DNA from: Segatella copri
GTDB lineage: Bacteria; Bacteroidota; Bacteroidia; Bacteroidales; Bacteroidaceae
Direction of reading: 5' to 3'
Length of the DNA: 64,000 nt
Assembly (NCBI RefSeq): GCF_949820605.1
Contig: NZ_CATKVU010000006.1
Span: forward strand, 2,801,001-2,865,000
Below, piece by piece: positions 42,482 to 52,614 of the stretch. The notes beneath the pieces are model-generated. The model had not been told where the DNA came from. It saw only the letters and a list, made by a program, of their open reading frames with translations, and searched no databases. The translations under genes and the position numbers were made by a program. Positions within the stretch are counted from its first letter, which is position 1, and each line of letters opens with the position of its first letter.

Positions 42482-43690
42482 ATGAATAAAGATAATATCA
42501 ACGAGTTCGCATCCTTCGATGAGTATCTTCGACAAGGAGAACCTTCGCAGAAGGAAAGTGCCGAGAACTGGAAGACGGCTATCGGATTGCAGGCTGTAGA
42601 TGGGCTGCAACCGTCGGCGTATCTCATAGATGTGGCTAAACGAAACATCGAAGGAGAAATCACTCTGGATGAAACCAGAAAACTGATTGACTCTTACTAT
42701 CAGAGCAAGACAGTCCGTACACCTAAGGATGAAAACGAGGAAGAGGCAGATAAGGTTTCAGCCAACATCGCAAAGATTCTCGCCAGCAAGACCTTTGCCT
42801 TCAATACCAACGGATATGTTTCCCTGCACCGAAGAATTTTCGAGGGGGTATTCAAGCACGCAGGCGAAATCCGCCAGTATGATATTTCCAAGAAAGAATG
42901 GGTGCTCGAAGGAGATTCCGTAAACTACCTGAATTGGGAAGACTTGCGAAGAGCATTGGATTGGGATATTGAGCAGGAGAAGAACTTCTCATATAAAGGT
43001 CTGACGGATGATGAGAAGATTGAGCATATTGCCAAATTCATTTCAGGCATCTGGCAAATCCACGCATTCAGAGAGGGAAACACCCGAACCACGGCAATTT
43101 TCACCATCCAATATCTCCGTTCGTTAGGATATGAAGTGAACAACGAAATGTTTGCCAAACACTCCTGGTATTTCCGCAATGCCCTGGTTCGTGCCAACTA
43201 TCGCAATATTCAGAAAGGCATAGATTACTCTCCTATCTACCTTGTTCGTTTCTTCAGGAACTTACTCCTAAAAGATGGTTGGGTTCTCAAGAACAGGTAT
43301 TTGCATATCCGGCCGACTGATGATTGGAAAGAGCAGCCGAACTTAAATTCTCAAACAGGAAGTGGACAGAAAAACAACTTCATAAATAAAGAAGGAGAAG
43401 AAAATGTCCCAAGTTCGTCCCAAGCTTGTCCCAAGTTCGTCCCAAGTTCGTCCCAAGTAGAAGAACTCATAATACGTATAAATAAAGATTATCTATCCAT
43501 CGGCGATATAATGAACCTGTTTGGATTAAAGAACAGAACCAGATTTAGAAAGGAATACATTACCCCAGCCCTAGCCGAAGGAGCCTTGGAGATGAAATAT
43601 CCAAACACCCCAAGACATCCACGCCAGCAATATCGAATGACAGAACAGGCAAAGACTTGGAAAGAATGGTATGAGAAAAAGAATAAATAA
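42482..43690 (+). CDS. Fic-domain protein with fused antitoxin-like region and C-terminal wHTH
   Basis: A 402-aa Fic protein. Residues 20-75 resemble a fused VbhA-like antitoxin helix region (LIDVAKRNIEGEITLDETRK). The Fic core is HAFREGNTRT (about 194-203), with Glu in place of the usual Asp and Thr where the second Arg is common. This is the Bacteroidota subtype, expected to AMPylate a protein. A linker of VPSSSQ repeats (about 308-326), encoded by five 11-bp repeats, joins a C-terminal winged-helix domain (YLSIGDIMNLFGLKNRTRFR). Target unknown. Confidence 0.88.
   Translation: MNKDNINEFASFDEYLRQGEPSQKESAENWKTAIGLQAVDGLQPSAYLIDVAKRNIEGEITLDETRKLIDSYYQSKTVRTPKDENEEEADKVSANIAKILASKTFAFNTNGYVSLHRRIFEGVFKHAGEIRQYDISKKEWVLEGDSVNYLNWEDLRRALDWDIEQEKNFSYKGLTDDEKIEHIAKFISGIWQIHAFREGNTRTTAIFTIQYLRSLGYEVNNEMFAKHSWYFRNALVRANYRNIQKGIDYSPIYLVRFFRNLLLKDGWVLKNRYLHIRPTDDWKEQPNLNSQTGSGQKNNFINKEGEENVPSSSQACPKFVPSSSQVEELIIRINKDYLSIGDIMNLFGLKNRTRFRKEYITPALAEGALEMKYPNTPRHPRQQYRMTEQAKTWKEWYEKKNK
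43406..43459 (+). repeat. 11-bp tandem repeats in Fic coding sequence
   Basis: Five units beginning GTCCCAAG at 43406, 43417, 43428, 43439 and 43450; the consensus unit is GTCCCAAGTTC. Since 11 is not a multiple of 3, gain or loss of one unit shifts the frame after the Fic domain and before the wHTH. Confidence 0.9.
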
Positions 43691-43723
43691 CATCATAATA
43701 AAAATAGAAAACAAAAACAAGTA

Positions 43724-45865
43724 ATGAAGAAAAAAGCAACGGTCCTTATCACCTCTATCATGGCGTTCTGCGGAATCAACACCGCACACGCTGACGAGGG
43801 AATGTGGACGATTTACAACTTGCCTAACGCTGTATATGAGATGATGCAGCGCGAAGGCTTCAGTATGACTTACGACCAGCTCTACAATGGCGAGAACGCC
43901 TTGAAGAATGCCGTGGTTAACTTCTCTGGCTATTGCTCAGGCGTAGTCGTTTCTCCAGACGGTTTGGTATTTACCAACCACCATTGCGGTTTCGAGGCTA
44001 TCAGAAGCCACTCTACCGTGGAGCACGACTATATGCTCAACGGTTTCTTTGCTAAATCTTACGCAGAGGAATTGCCTAACGAGAATATGTTCGTCAGCTT
44101 TATGGTTGAACAGAAGGATGTAACCGATAAGGTGATGAGCCTCGGATACGAGAAACTCGACAACAAGAAGCGCGATGAACTCATCGATTCTCTGGAGAAC
44201 GAGATGACCCAAGAGGCGAAGAAGAACGATTCTACCCTCCATATCACCGTTCAGCCTTTCTACGAGGGCAACAAGTGGTACGCTACTACTTACCGCGACT
44301 TCACCGACCTACGTTTGGTTTTCACCGTACCAAAGTCTATGGGTAAATTTGGTGGCGATACAGACAACTGGATGTGGCCTCGCCAGACCTGCGACTTCTC
44401 TGTATTCCGCATCTATGCCGACCCTAAGACCAATGGTCCTGCTGCCTACAGTAAGGACAATGTGCCTTATCATCCAAAGCGTTGGGCTCAGGTTTCTCTC
44501 CAGGGTTACAAGGATGGCGACTATGCGATGACCATGGGTTACCCAGGCAGCACAGAGCGTTATCTTTCAAGCTACGGAATCCAGACCATGCGCGATGCAG
44601 AGAATGCGCCTCGTGCCCAGGTTCGTGGCGTAAAGCAGGAGGTAATGCAGAAGCACATGCGTGCCGACGAGGCTGTCCGCATCAAGTACGACAGCAAGTA
44701 CGCCAGCTCTTCGAACTACTGGAAGAATGCCATCGGTATGAACAAGTGTATCGACTCTATCGGCATCGTGAATCTGAAGCGTGAGTACGAAACCCGTCTC
44801 CGTGCTTGGCAGGATACAGCCAAGGCAGCCAACGATCTCGCCCACAAGGTAGATTTCGACAAGCTCGCCAAGCTCTACAAGGAGAGCGCAGACGTGAAGT
44901 ATGCCTGGACCAACTTCTCTGAATCTTTCACCAGAAGAAGCAACATTGAGTTCTCTACCCGTGCCATCAAGCTCCAGACCAATATGGAGGTGAAGGGTCC
45001 TGAGAAGAACAAGAAGAAGCAGTATCATGAGTTTGAAGATAACTCTGCAGAATGGGATATGGCGCTCGACAAGGAGGTGCTCGCTACCCTTCTGAAGAAC
45101 TACAAGGAGCACGTAGATGCCAAGTGGTTGCCTAAGTTCTACAAGACTATCGATACTGAGTTTGGCGGCAACTACGCCAAGTATGTGGATTATCTCTGGG
45201 AGAAGTCGCTCATCATGAAGAAGGGCGCCAAGCTCTATTTCAACAAGAAGGGATATGAGAAGGATCCAGGCGTAAGCTTCGGTATGGATTTGAACGATGT
45301 ATTTGCAGATTTCGCTGCTCAGATGGGCAGCATCAACGACAGCATCGCCGAGCAGGAGAAGTATCTCTGTGCTGCCAAGCTCCGTATGGAGGAGGACATG
45401 CCTCACTACAGCGACGCCAACTTCACCATGCGATTGAGCTACGGTCAGGTAGGCGGTTTCGACCTCGGTGGCAAGCCATCAGGCTACTATACAACAGCCG
45501 AAAGTCTTGTTGAGAAGATGAAGAAGGGCGATAAGGTAATCGATTACTACGCTGAGCCTATCATGCACGAACTCCTCTCTGAGAAGGATTTCGGCAAGTA
45601 TCAGGATAAGACGACTGGCAAGATGCAGCTCTGCTTCCTCACCAACAACGATATTACCGGTGGTAATTCTGGTAGCCCTATGTTCAATGGTAAGGGTGAG
45701 TTGATTGGTCTTGCCTTCGATGGCAACTGGGACAGCCTCAGCTCTGACATCAACTTCGACAAGCGCCTGGCTCGCTGCATTGGTGTGGATATCCGCTATG
45801 TGCTCTACCTGATGGATAAGTGGGGCCACGCAGACCGCCTCTTGAAGGAAATCAATGCAAAGTAA
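43724..45865 (+). CDS. dpp7: S46 family dipeptidyl-peptidase, DPP7 type
   Basis: A 713-aa periplasmic serine exopeptidase with a signal peptide (MKKKATVLITSIMAFCGINTAHA). The catalytic triad is visible: His in TNHHCGF (about 86-87), Asp in GDTDNWMWPR, and Ser in GGNSGSPMF. After the Ser, AFDGNW carries Gly where DPP11 enzymes carry Arg, which fits DPP7 specificity for hydrophobic P1 residues rather than Asp/Glu. It removes dipeptides from peptide N-termini for amino-acid uptake. It has full family length. Confidence 0.92.
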   Translation: MKKKATVLITSIMAFCGINTAHADEGMWTIYNLPNAVYEMMQREGFSMTYDQLYNGENALKNAVVNFSGYCSGVVVSPDGLVFTNHHCGFEAIRSHSTVEHDYMLNGFFAKSYAEELPNENMFVSFMVEQKDVTDKVMSLGYEKLDNKKRDELIDSLENEMTQEAKKNDSTLHITVQPFYEGNKWYATTYRDFTDLRLVFTVPKSMGKFGGDTDNWMWPRQTCDFSVFRIYADPKTNGPAAYSKDNVPYHPKRWAQVSLQGYKDGDYAMTMGYPGSTERYLSSYGIQTMRDAENAPRAQVRGVKQEVMQKHMRADEAVRIKYDSKYASSSNYWKNAIGMNKCIDSIGIVNLKREYETRLRAWQDTAKAANDLAHKVDFDKLAKLYKESADVKYAWTNFSESFTRRSNIEFSTRAIKLQTNMEVKGPEKNKKKQYHEFEDNSAEWDMALDKEVLATLLKNYKEHVDAKWLPKFYKTIDTEFGGNYAKYVDYLWEKSLIMKKGAKLYFNKKGYEKDPGVSFGMDLNDVFADFAAQMGSINDSIAEQEKYLCAAKLRMEEDMPHYSDANFTMRLSYGQVGGFDLGGKPSGYYTTAESLVEKMKKGDKVIDYYAEPIMHELLSEKDFGKYQDKTTGKMQLCFLTNNDITGGNSGSPMFNGKGELIGLAFDGNWDSLSSDINFDKRLARCIGVDIRYVLYLMDKWGHADRLLKEINAK

Positions 45866-45896
45866 ATTCTATCTCTGAATCAACAGAAATGATATG

Positions 45897-45956
45897 AAAA
45901 GAGCGGAAAATCAGCTGTTAACTGTTAACCTGTTAACTCCTGGCTTTCCGCTCTTA
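45897..45956. repeat. Palindromic intergenic element, copy 1
   Basis: Outer stem AAGAGCGGAAA / TTTCCGCTCTT enclosing GTTAAC repeats. It lies between converging genes and probably terminates both. Same element as 52461, 54212, 58230 and 59681. Confidence 0.8.
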
Positions 45957-45977
45957 TTTTTTCTTATAGGTTCGCAA

Positions 45978-48617
45978 CTAATATTGCGAGATATTATTCA
46001 GCTCCTTCAATGAAACCTGACGAGGCTTCTCGGCAAGTTTCTTCTTCAATTTATCCACCGTTATTTCTGCAGATGGATTGAAATCGGCAGAGCGCATGTA
46101 ATCAATTACACTCTGATAGAAAGCCTTGCCTTCCAGATATCTGGCAGCCTTCTCCAAATTGCTCATACAGACGAGGAGTTTTCCGGCTCCCACCTTCCAT
46201 TCCATCACCAAACCCAACTTATGATTCCGCTCGATATTATCTATCACCTGAACAATCGGGCGATAATCCTTGGCGAAGTTGTCAAGCACCAGCGGATGCG
46301 ATTCCTTGATAACTGGGAACCATTGCCAGTTGGTGTGCATTTCCGTAGGGAATCCCTTGAATATCGGATGTTCCGGATTCGTCAGAATACCCAGGGTTCC
46401 TGGAGAAACTTTCTTCTTGTTGTTCTCGCAGATGGTCTTGAACATGCGATAGTTCCAGTAATCGGTTTGGAAGAGTCCACCCACGGTATAAGGCGTAGCA
46501 TTATCTACCTGCGAAAGCGTATCATCGGCAGCCACGAAATGGCTGGAAGCCGTAGGCATCCAAAGCACCTTTCCGCCATTTTCCAAGACTTTCACCACTT
46601 CCTCATTCAAATCCTTGGCTATGATAACGCCCTTCTTTTCCAACGCCTTCTTCGGATAAACCCAAAATTCGTACGAGTTTCTTGCCTCTGTTTCCTCGAT
46701 ATTCAGCGAAACATTCAGTTTGGTTGGTTTATCTGCAGAAATTTCCTCGTCCAAGACGCCCACATCTATCAGTCCCTCATCATAAGTAAAGATATTCATC
46801 ACGCCTTCAGCATCGCCTATCTTCCACTTCAGTTTCTTTCCGTAAAGCGAAGAACCGCCATAGTTGGCAACCTTTACCTTAGCCTGAATCTTCTCGCCGT
46901 CCTCGAAGCAGAACTTCTCCACCTCCAGCAGAGGAACCACAGGCGAACACCACTGGCGCCATTCCTCGGGCGTAGTGATTCCCTTGCTCTCCATAAACGC
47001 ATCCAGGATGCCTACGAAAGCACTTCCCTGACCGGGATAATCCTGAATATCGAGCAATTGGAAGCCCGCCATATTCCGGGTCCTCAAATCCATCTCTATA
47101 TCCGCTTTATAGAGTTTCACGCTCCATAAGCCCGAAGCTTTGTGGAAATCATCTGCCTGCGAGAGCATTCCGGCAGCAGCCAGCCTGCGGCGGAACACTT
47201 CGAAGTTATAAGGATGAAGCACTCCGGTGTATTTCTTCATTTCCCGATAATCAGGATAGGTCTGAAACTGGCCTGTTTCGTGAGAGATGATTGGGATTCC
47301 TGCCTTATCGCAAGCCTCATCAAAATTCATCGTAGAATTAGGATGGAAATGATTGATCATTCCTCCATCGTAGGCATCGGCAAACGAGAAAGAACCACGG
47401 GTATAGGTATTGTATTTGCCCCATCCCTCGCCTCCGATGCGGCAAGTGGTGAAGTAATCCATTCCTTCTTTTATTCCCTGATAACCGAGATAGTAATTGC
47501 TTCCGAAGGTATAGTATTTATCTGGCGCAATCTTGCGGAAATCATCCACAAACTCCTTCATCTTGTCAATATCTCCCCAGAGTTCATTACCCAACGCCAT
47601 CATTCTGAAAGATGGATGATGACCGTATTCTCTGAGGATGTTCTCGCCTTCCTGATGCAGGAACGCCATCAGCCTTTCATCCTTCTTGTCAAAAGAACCC
47701 CAGAAAGGAAGTTCCGGTTGGAGATAGATTCCCAGACTGTCCGCTGCCACGAAAGCCGCCTCCGGTGGGCACCAGGAATGAAAGCGCACATGATTGATTC
47801 CATACTCCTTGCAGGTTCCGAGATACTTCATCCAGCCTTCCACGCTCATCTCTACATGTCCCGTCAGCGGCCATACAGCCGCATCGTGCTTGCCACGGAG
47901 GAATATCCTATGACCATTGGCGTAGAAGTGAGCGCCCTTGATATGAAAATCCTTGGCGAAATCAGGCATCTGAAGGGCGGAAGGAGAATCTACAGAACGG
48001 CTAGGGATTGCTCCTGTTAGAGTTTCTGCAGATTTGCTCTCTACAGAGCTGGCTAGCTGGAGTTCTATCCTTCCGATAATTCCATTCCAGTTGGTCTGCG
48101 TATCTTCTGTATAAGCATGGCTGGAGCCGTAAACCTGATCAGGCACACCTCTTCCATTATCCACCACGATTTCCAGGAGATGCTTGCCCGGCTTCACCTT
48201 CTTTGGCAGAAGATAGCGCTGGGGAGTAAAGATGAAGTTGCAGGAATCCACCAGTTCTCCATCCACATACACCCATGTCGGTCGGGTACGTTCCAGGAAG
48301 AGTTCTACTGGCTTCTTTTTCCAGTCCTTCGGGATATTGATGGTTCTGGAATATCTTGCAGCTCCTTTATAGGCATAGAGTCTCGTAAGATGCGTAGTCT
48401 CCATCGTATCTTTCGGAGCGAATCCCAGATGGTTCGTGTCGATGGTGCCTGGGAGGATGGCACGCTTCACCTCACCCTGGAAGGCACGCTTACTCTTGGC
48501 AAAAGCACTACCGCTCTTTCCCAACTCCACATTCCATTCACCAGCGAGCGAAATGCTCTGTGCTTGCAAGCCCAGACTTACCAGTCCCAGACAAGCGATA
48601 AGAATAGATTTCTTCAT
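45978..48617 (-). CDS. Glycoside hydrolase family 2 protein
   Basis: An 879-aa secreted enzyme with a signal peptide (MKKSILIACLGLVSLGLQAQ). It has an N-terminal sugar-binding jelly roll (SLAGEWNVELGK, ARYSRTINIPKDWKKKPVELFLERT), a TIM barrel with acid/base Glu in MALGNELWG and nucleophile Glu in ISHETGQF, and a C-terminal beta region. GH2 enzymes cleave beta-galactosides, mannosides or glucuronides; the exact substrate cannot be told. No SusCD pair lies next to it. Confidence 0.88.
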   Translation of the reverse strand: MKKSILIACLGLVSLGLQAQSISLAGEWNVELGKSGSAFAKSKRAFQGEVKRAILPGTIDTNHLGFAPKDTMETTHLTRLYAYKGAARYSRTINIPKDWKKKPVELFLERTRPTWVYVDGELVDSCNFIFTPQRYLLPKKVKPGKHLLEIVVDNGRGVPDQVYGSSHAYTEDTQTNWNGIIGRIELQLASSVESKSAETLTGAIPSRSVDSPSALQMPDFAKDFHIKGAHFYANGHRIFLRGKHDAAVWPLTGHVEMSVEGWMKYLGTCKEYGINHVRFHSWCPPEAAFVAADSLGIYLQPELPFWGSFDKKDERLMAFLHQEGENILREYGHHPSFRMMALGNELWGDIDKMKEFVDDFRKIAPDKYYTFGSNYYLGYQGIKEGMDYFTTCRIGGEGWGKYNTYTRGSFSFADAYDGGMINHFHPNSTMNFDEACDKAGIPIISHETGQFQTYPDYREMKKYTGVLHPYNFEVFRRRLAAAGMLSQADDFHKASGLWSVKLYKADIEMDLRTRNMAGFQLLDIQDYPGQGSAFVGILDAFMESKGITTPEEWRQWCSPVVPLLEVEKFCFEDGEKIQAKVKVANYGGSSLYGKKLKWKIGDAEGVMNIFTYDEGLIDVGVLDEEISADKPTKLNVSLNIEETEARNSYEFWVYPKKALEKKGVIIAKDLNEEVVKVLENGGKVLWMPTASSHFVAADDTLSQVDNATPYTVGGLFQTDYWNYRMFKTICENNKKKVSPGTLGILTNPEHPIFKGFPTEMHTNWQWFPVIKESHPLVLDNFAKDYRPIVQVIDNIERNHKLGLVMEWKVGAGKLLVCMSNLEKAARYLEGKAFYQSVIDYMRSADFNPSAEITVDKLKKKLAEKPRQVSLKELNNISQY

Positions 48618-48704
48618 TAACTTATTACAGAATATCTTTTAGGGTTAAAATTGCGTATAAAGATACAATAAATTTGATGTTTACGGCTGCAAATATACAA
48701 AAAA

Positions 48705-48757
48705 TGCGGTAAAAACACCGCAATTTACCAAAGAAATTGCTGTATTTTTACCGCAAA
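48705..48757. repeat. Long imperfect palindrome between GH2 and helicase genes
   Basis: TGCGGTAAAAA ... TTTTTACCGCA outer arms with CAATTT / AAATTG inside. A second small hairpin GCATCAAA / TTTGATGC lies at 48770-48793. Together they could terminate the helicase transcript or form an operator for the GH2 gene. Confidence 0.6.
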
Positions 48758-48824
48758 ATATGGATATTGCATCAAAACATCCCTTTGATGCAGGCTTTCA
48801 TCTTATTATAAATCGCTGCCTAAA

Positions 48825-50765
48825 TTACTTCTTTTTAGGTCTGCGACGAGCCCAGCCTTCTTCCTCGAAGTTTGGCTCCTCGCCCTTGAACTTCACGTTG
48901 TCGTTGTTCTGGAAGAACTGGCGCCAATCGCCTGTATCCTCCTGAGGGCGAGACTTTCTTCCGCCACGAGATTCGCCACGGCTTCCACGTCCTCCCTTTC
49001 CACGAGAATCATCAGAAGAACCTCTGCGGCTGCGTCCGCCTCTTTCTGAAGAACGACCGCCTCTGCCCTCAGAACTGCGGCCTCCACGGGCTGCTCTGCC
49101 ATGACCTTCCTCATCAGCATCGTTACATCTTACGGTTCTGCCCTTATACTCAGTACCGTTCAATGCCTTCATCACGCGCTTCGCATCCTCCTCAGGCACC
49201 TCGATATAGGCAAACTTACTCAGCAGGTCGATGTGACCCACCTCCTGGCGACCCTTCACATGCTTGTTCAGATACTGCATGATTTCGCCCGGATAGAAAC
49301 CATCCGCCTTACCCAGGTTGATGAACAGTCTCTTGAAACCAGCCTCAGTCTCGTGCTTTCTGCGACCATTGGAAACCTTGCCACGGCCTTCGCCACGGCT
49401 TCCACGACCTTCGCCGCCACGGGAACCCTTGCCGGTTTCTGGCTTGATAATCTCAGGAGCATTCTTATAGTAATCGAGGAACTTACCGAAGGTGATGGTT
49501 ACCATCTTCTTGATGATGTCCTCCTTGTCGATGTACTCAAACTGGCGGTTGATTTCAGCCATGTATGGTTCAATCTGATCCTCATCCACATCGGTCTTCA
49601 TGATGTCGTCCATCGTCTTGAAGAGCTGCTTCTTGCAGATTTCCTCTGGAGTTGGCAAAACGCCATCCACGAAATCCTTGCCAATCTGCTTCTCAATCTG
49701 GCGAACCTTGAACTTCTCTCTGGTATGTATGATAGAGATGGATGTTCCCTTCTTTCCGGCACGACCCGTACGACCGCTTCGGTGGGTGTAACTTGCCACA
49801 TCATCAGGCAAACCATAGTTGATAACGTGAGTCAGATCATCTACGTCCAGACCGCGGGCAGCCACATCGGTAGCCACCAGGAACTGAACAGTATGGTTAC
49901 GGAACTTCTGCATGGTGAGGTCACGCTGCTGCTGACTCAAGTCGCCGTGCAGCGCCTCTGCATTATAACCATCCTTGATGAGCTTATCCGCAATATCCTG
50001 AGTCTCCAGCTTGGTGCGGCAGAAGATAATTGCAAAGATGCGTGGATAGAAATCCACCACGCGCTTCAGGGCGAGATACTTGTCCTTGGCATTTACCAGA
50101 TAGTAGATGTGGTTTACATGCTCAGCACCCTCGTTGCGCGAACCCACTACGATTTCCTTGTGGTCGTGCAGGTAGTTGAGGGCAATCTTCTCGATGTCCT
50201 TGCTCATGGTAGCCGAGAAGAGCAGGGTGTTTCTATCTTCAGGCACGTTCTCAAAGATGGCATTGATGCTCTCTGAGAAGCCCATATTCAGCATCTCGTC
50301 AGCCTCATCAAGCACCACATTGTTCACGTTCTCCAACTGAGCCACGCCACGATTAATCAAATCGAGCAGACGGCCAGGGGTAGCTACGATAATCTGCACA
50401 CCATGCTTCAGGGTGCGAATCTGGCTTCCGATGTCGGTACCGCCATAAACTGCGGCAATATGCAAACCGTCGATGTACTTGGCAAAACTGTTCAAATCGT
50501 CTGCTATCTGGAGGCAGAGCTCACGTGTAGGACTGAGGATGATAGCCTGTGTCTGCTTGCTGCCGGCATCAGTCTTCTGGATAACCGGAATACCGTAAGA
50601 TGCAGTCTTACCCGTACCGGTCTGCGCCAACGCAATCACGTCGTTCTTATTACCAAGCAAATATGGGATAACTTCTTCCTGAACTGGCATTGGATTCTCA
50701 AATCCAAGCTCTTCAATGGCACGGCGAATCTCCTCGCTCACGCCTAATTCTTCAAATGTCTTCAA
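48825..50765 (-). CDS. DEAD-box RNA helicase with DbpA-type RNA-binding domain
   Basis: A 646-aa helicase of the DeaD/CsdA type. Motifs: AQTGTGKT (I), PTRELCLQ (Ia), TPGRL, DEAD (II), SATM (III), the conserved HGDLSQQQRD, and HRSGRTGRAG (VI). A DbpA-like RNA-binding domain follows (FKRLFINLGKADGFYPGEI, YIEVPEEDAKRV). The tail is Arg/Gly/Ser-rich. It remodels structured RNA, for example in ribosome assembly or cold adaptation. Its minus-strand -7 box (50902-50909) gives a 5' UTR of about 125 nt. Confidence 0.95.
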   Translation of the reverse strand: MKTFEELGVSEEIRRAIEELGFENPMPVQEEVIPYLLGNKNDVIALAQTGTGKTASYGIPVIQKTDAGSKQTQAIILSPTRELCLQIADDLNSFAKYIDGLHIAAVYGGTDIGSQIRTLKHGVQIIVATPGRLLDLINRGVAQLENVNNVVLDEADEMLNMGFSESINAIFENVPEDRNTLLFSATMSKDIEKIALNYLHDHKEIVVGSRNEGAEHVNHIYYLVNAKDKYLALKRVVDFYPRIFAIIFCRTKLETQDIADKLIKDGYNAEALHGDLSQQQRDLTMQKFRNHTVQFLVATDVAARGLDVDDLTHVINYGLPDDVASYTHRSGRTGRAGKKGTSISIIHTREKFKVRQIEKQIGKDFVDGVLPTPEEICKKQLFKTMDDIMKTDVDEDQIEPYMAEINRQFEYIDKEDIIKKMVTITFGKFLDYYKNAPEIIKPETGKGSRGGEGRGSRGEGRGKVSNGRRKHETEAGFKRLFINLGKADGFYPGEIMQYLNKHVKGRQEVGHIDLLSKFAYIEVPEEDAKRVMKALNGTEYKGRTVRCNDADEEGHGRAARGGRSSEGRGGRSSERGGRSRRGSSDDSRGKGGRGSRGESRGGRKSRPQEDTGDWRQFFQNNDNVKFKGEEPNFEEEGWARRRPKKK

Positions 50766-50952
50766 ATCTTTTTAACCTTAATTCATTATAATCTAAATGG
50801 AAGGCCGAATTCACCCTCCCAGCCATGAATTAGGGTGCAAAATCCTTCCGAAACGCTTGCGGCAATCCCACGCATTTATTAAGATTGCCTAAATTCGGGT
50901 GCAAAGATACGAAAAAAATGTGAGTTTCTTGCAGATTTCTGCAATATTTTAT

Positions 50953-50960
50953 TACCTTTG
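50953..50960 (+). promoter_or_regulatory. Promoter of DUF3843 gene
   Basis: TACCTTTG, 45 bases before the ATG at 51005. Confidence 0.6.
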
Positions 50961-51004
50961 CATGAAAGTTACAACAAACAGATAACCAAGAAAACTTGAA
51001 ATAT

Positions 51005-52372
51005 ATGAAAAAAGTTATTTTCACCCAAGAATGGATTGCTTTGCATCCATACGAAAAAGCAGACGAAACAGATCTGTATTATACAGAACTCGCCAACGAA
51101 ATATACCACGCTCTTGACGAGGCGTGCTACACCCATAACTTCAAGAATATGGATGAAGCCAAGCAGCTGGCACTCAGCATTGCCGGTTATTTCGAAGATG
51201 TGATTTCGGGCACAGGCATTTGGAAAACTTTCACGGAAGAATGCAAACAGCGCTACGGCACCTACATTCCTTTCTATGAGAAAGAAAGCGAATTCATCAA
51301 GAGTACGCTCAACGAAGATGATCCGGCTTACGACCCTGAGGAAATCAACATCGCTGATGTCAAGTTCCTGCTCTGGCACCATTACCAGCAGAGCAGTTTT
51401 GTACAGGAAGCCGTTCCTTTCCTCTTCGGAACCCTGGAACTGGCTGCCAAACTTGCCTACAACATTCTCGACAGAGAATATGAAACGGCTCCGGAAAACG
51501 AGCGTCTTCTGACTTATCTCAGCGAAATGCCTGAGATAGAGGGCAACGCTGAAACGACCGAAGAGGAAATCGAGAAGAACAAGGAGTTGGATGAGATTCA
51601 CCGTCGCGACACCCTGGCGTGGTTCCATTATGGTTGCTATTTCAACGTAGGCAACCAGAAGCGCCTGCAGTTTACCCTCCAGCAGATGGCAAACTCGCCT
51701 CAGGGTCTCACCGAACCGCTCGCTTATTCTGTGCAGATGGAAATGACCATCGTCGGCAGAAACAATCTTCTGGCGCTCACTTCTTACGAATGGCTCTGCA
51801 AGATTTGCAGGAACATGCCTACCCATAAGCTTTGGGAGGATGAGGAATTCAGAAAGAAGGCTACTGAGCAATATGAAAAGGTGGATCATGAGAAGGCGAT
51901 TCACGACTACAATCTGCTCAAGGCGAAGGGATACGAAGACAAGTTCATCTTCCTGGAAGATGTGAAGACGCTGAAGGAATTCCTCAAGGAGATTGAATTC
52001 GAGTTGCCAAAGGACATCCGATTTCCTCAGAAATACGAGAAGGGCATCATCTTAAGCGGAAGTCCATATACAGGCATCAACATCAGTTTCGGTCTAGCTC
52101 ATTGCATCGCATCGCCTGAGAACCCATACTATGTACAGGAGCGTGCTGAGACCGACAGCTTTGGCATTATCAGCGGCAATGGTCTCCCATTCCCTTACGA
52201 AATTGTCTGCAAACTGATAGAAAACAACCTGATTCCTGACGCAAACATCTTTACAAGCCAATATGTAAAGGAAGAAGGCTTGAAGATTACGCAGGCAAAC
52301 CTCCAGTTCCTTGCCGATTACTACCTGATGGGTAGAAAGGATAAAGACCTGTCTCCTAAGGAGTTGTGGTAA
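51005..52372 (+). CDS. DUF3843 family protein
   Basis: About 455 aa from ATG 51005 (MKKVIFTQEWIALHPYEKAD). The Bacteroidota DUF3843 pattern is seen at WIALHPYEKADETDLYYTELAN, AGYFEDVISGTGIWKTF and in the C-terminal half with the PKDIRFPQKYEKGIILSGSPYTG segment. It is rich in Glu and aromatic residues and has no signal peptide. Function unknown. Confidence 0.85.
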   Translation: MKKVIFTQEWIALHPYEKADETDLYYTELANEIYHALDEACYTHNFKNMDEAKQLALSIAGYFEDVISGTGIWKTFTEECKQRYGTYIPFYEKESEFIKSTLNEDDPAYDPEEINIADVKFLLWHHYQQSSFVQEAVPFLFGTLELAAKLAYNILDREYETAPENERLLTYLSEMPEIEGNAETTEEEIEKNKELDEIHRRDTLAWFHYGCYFNVGNQKRLQFTLQQMANSPQGLTEPLAYSVQMEMTIVGRNNLLALTSYEWLCKICRNMPTHKLWEDEEFRKKATEQYEKVDHEKAIHDYNLLKAKGYEDKFIFLEDVKTLKEFLKEIEFELPKDIRFPQKYEKGIILSGSPYTGINISFGLAHCIASPENPYYVQERAETDSFGIISGNGLPFPYEIVCKLIENNLIPDANIFTSQYVKEEGLKITQANLQFLADYYLMGRKDKDLSPKELW

Positions 52373-52400
52373 AGATGCATTCAGCATACTCAAAAAGTTC

Positions 52401-52441
52401 ACTACGCTAACGCCATTTTTTAAGGGGTTAGCGTAGTAGAC
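52401..52441. terminator. Hairpin with ACTACGCTAAC stem, copy 1
   Basis: ACTACGCTAAC / GGTTAGCGTAGT with TTTT on both sides. A near-identical hairpin is at 54141-54178, on the other side of the AAA gene. Confidence 0.8.
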
Positions 52442-52460
52442 TTTTACAGATTTATAGAAG

Positions 52461-52524
52461 AAAGAGCGGAAAATCAGCTGTTAACTGTTAACTCTGTTAA
52501 CCCCAGCTGTTCTTCCGCTCTTTT
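52461..52524. repeat. Palindromic intergenic element, copy 2
   Basis: AAAGAGCGGAA...CAGCTG-TTAACTGTTAACTC-TGTTAACCCCAGCTG...TTCCGCTCTTT. It is part of a roughly 190-base segment repeated at 54133-54330. Confidence 0.85.
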
Positions 52525-52614
52525 ATATTCTAGTATTTTCTCAGTTAGTTATTTCAAAATCACTAATTTAAAAATTGCTTGCAATAAAGAAATACTACAG
52601 TCATAAAAATCGTG

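Noticed and set aside
46221..47129. 302-aa plus-strand ORF inside the GH2 gene
   Set aside because: Antisense shadow of a clear GH2 catalytic domain with no independent evidence.
49101..50276. 391-aa antisense ORF across the DEAD-box helicase
   Set aside because: It lies fully within a well-supported helicase gene on the other strand and has no family features; shadow of biased codon use.
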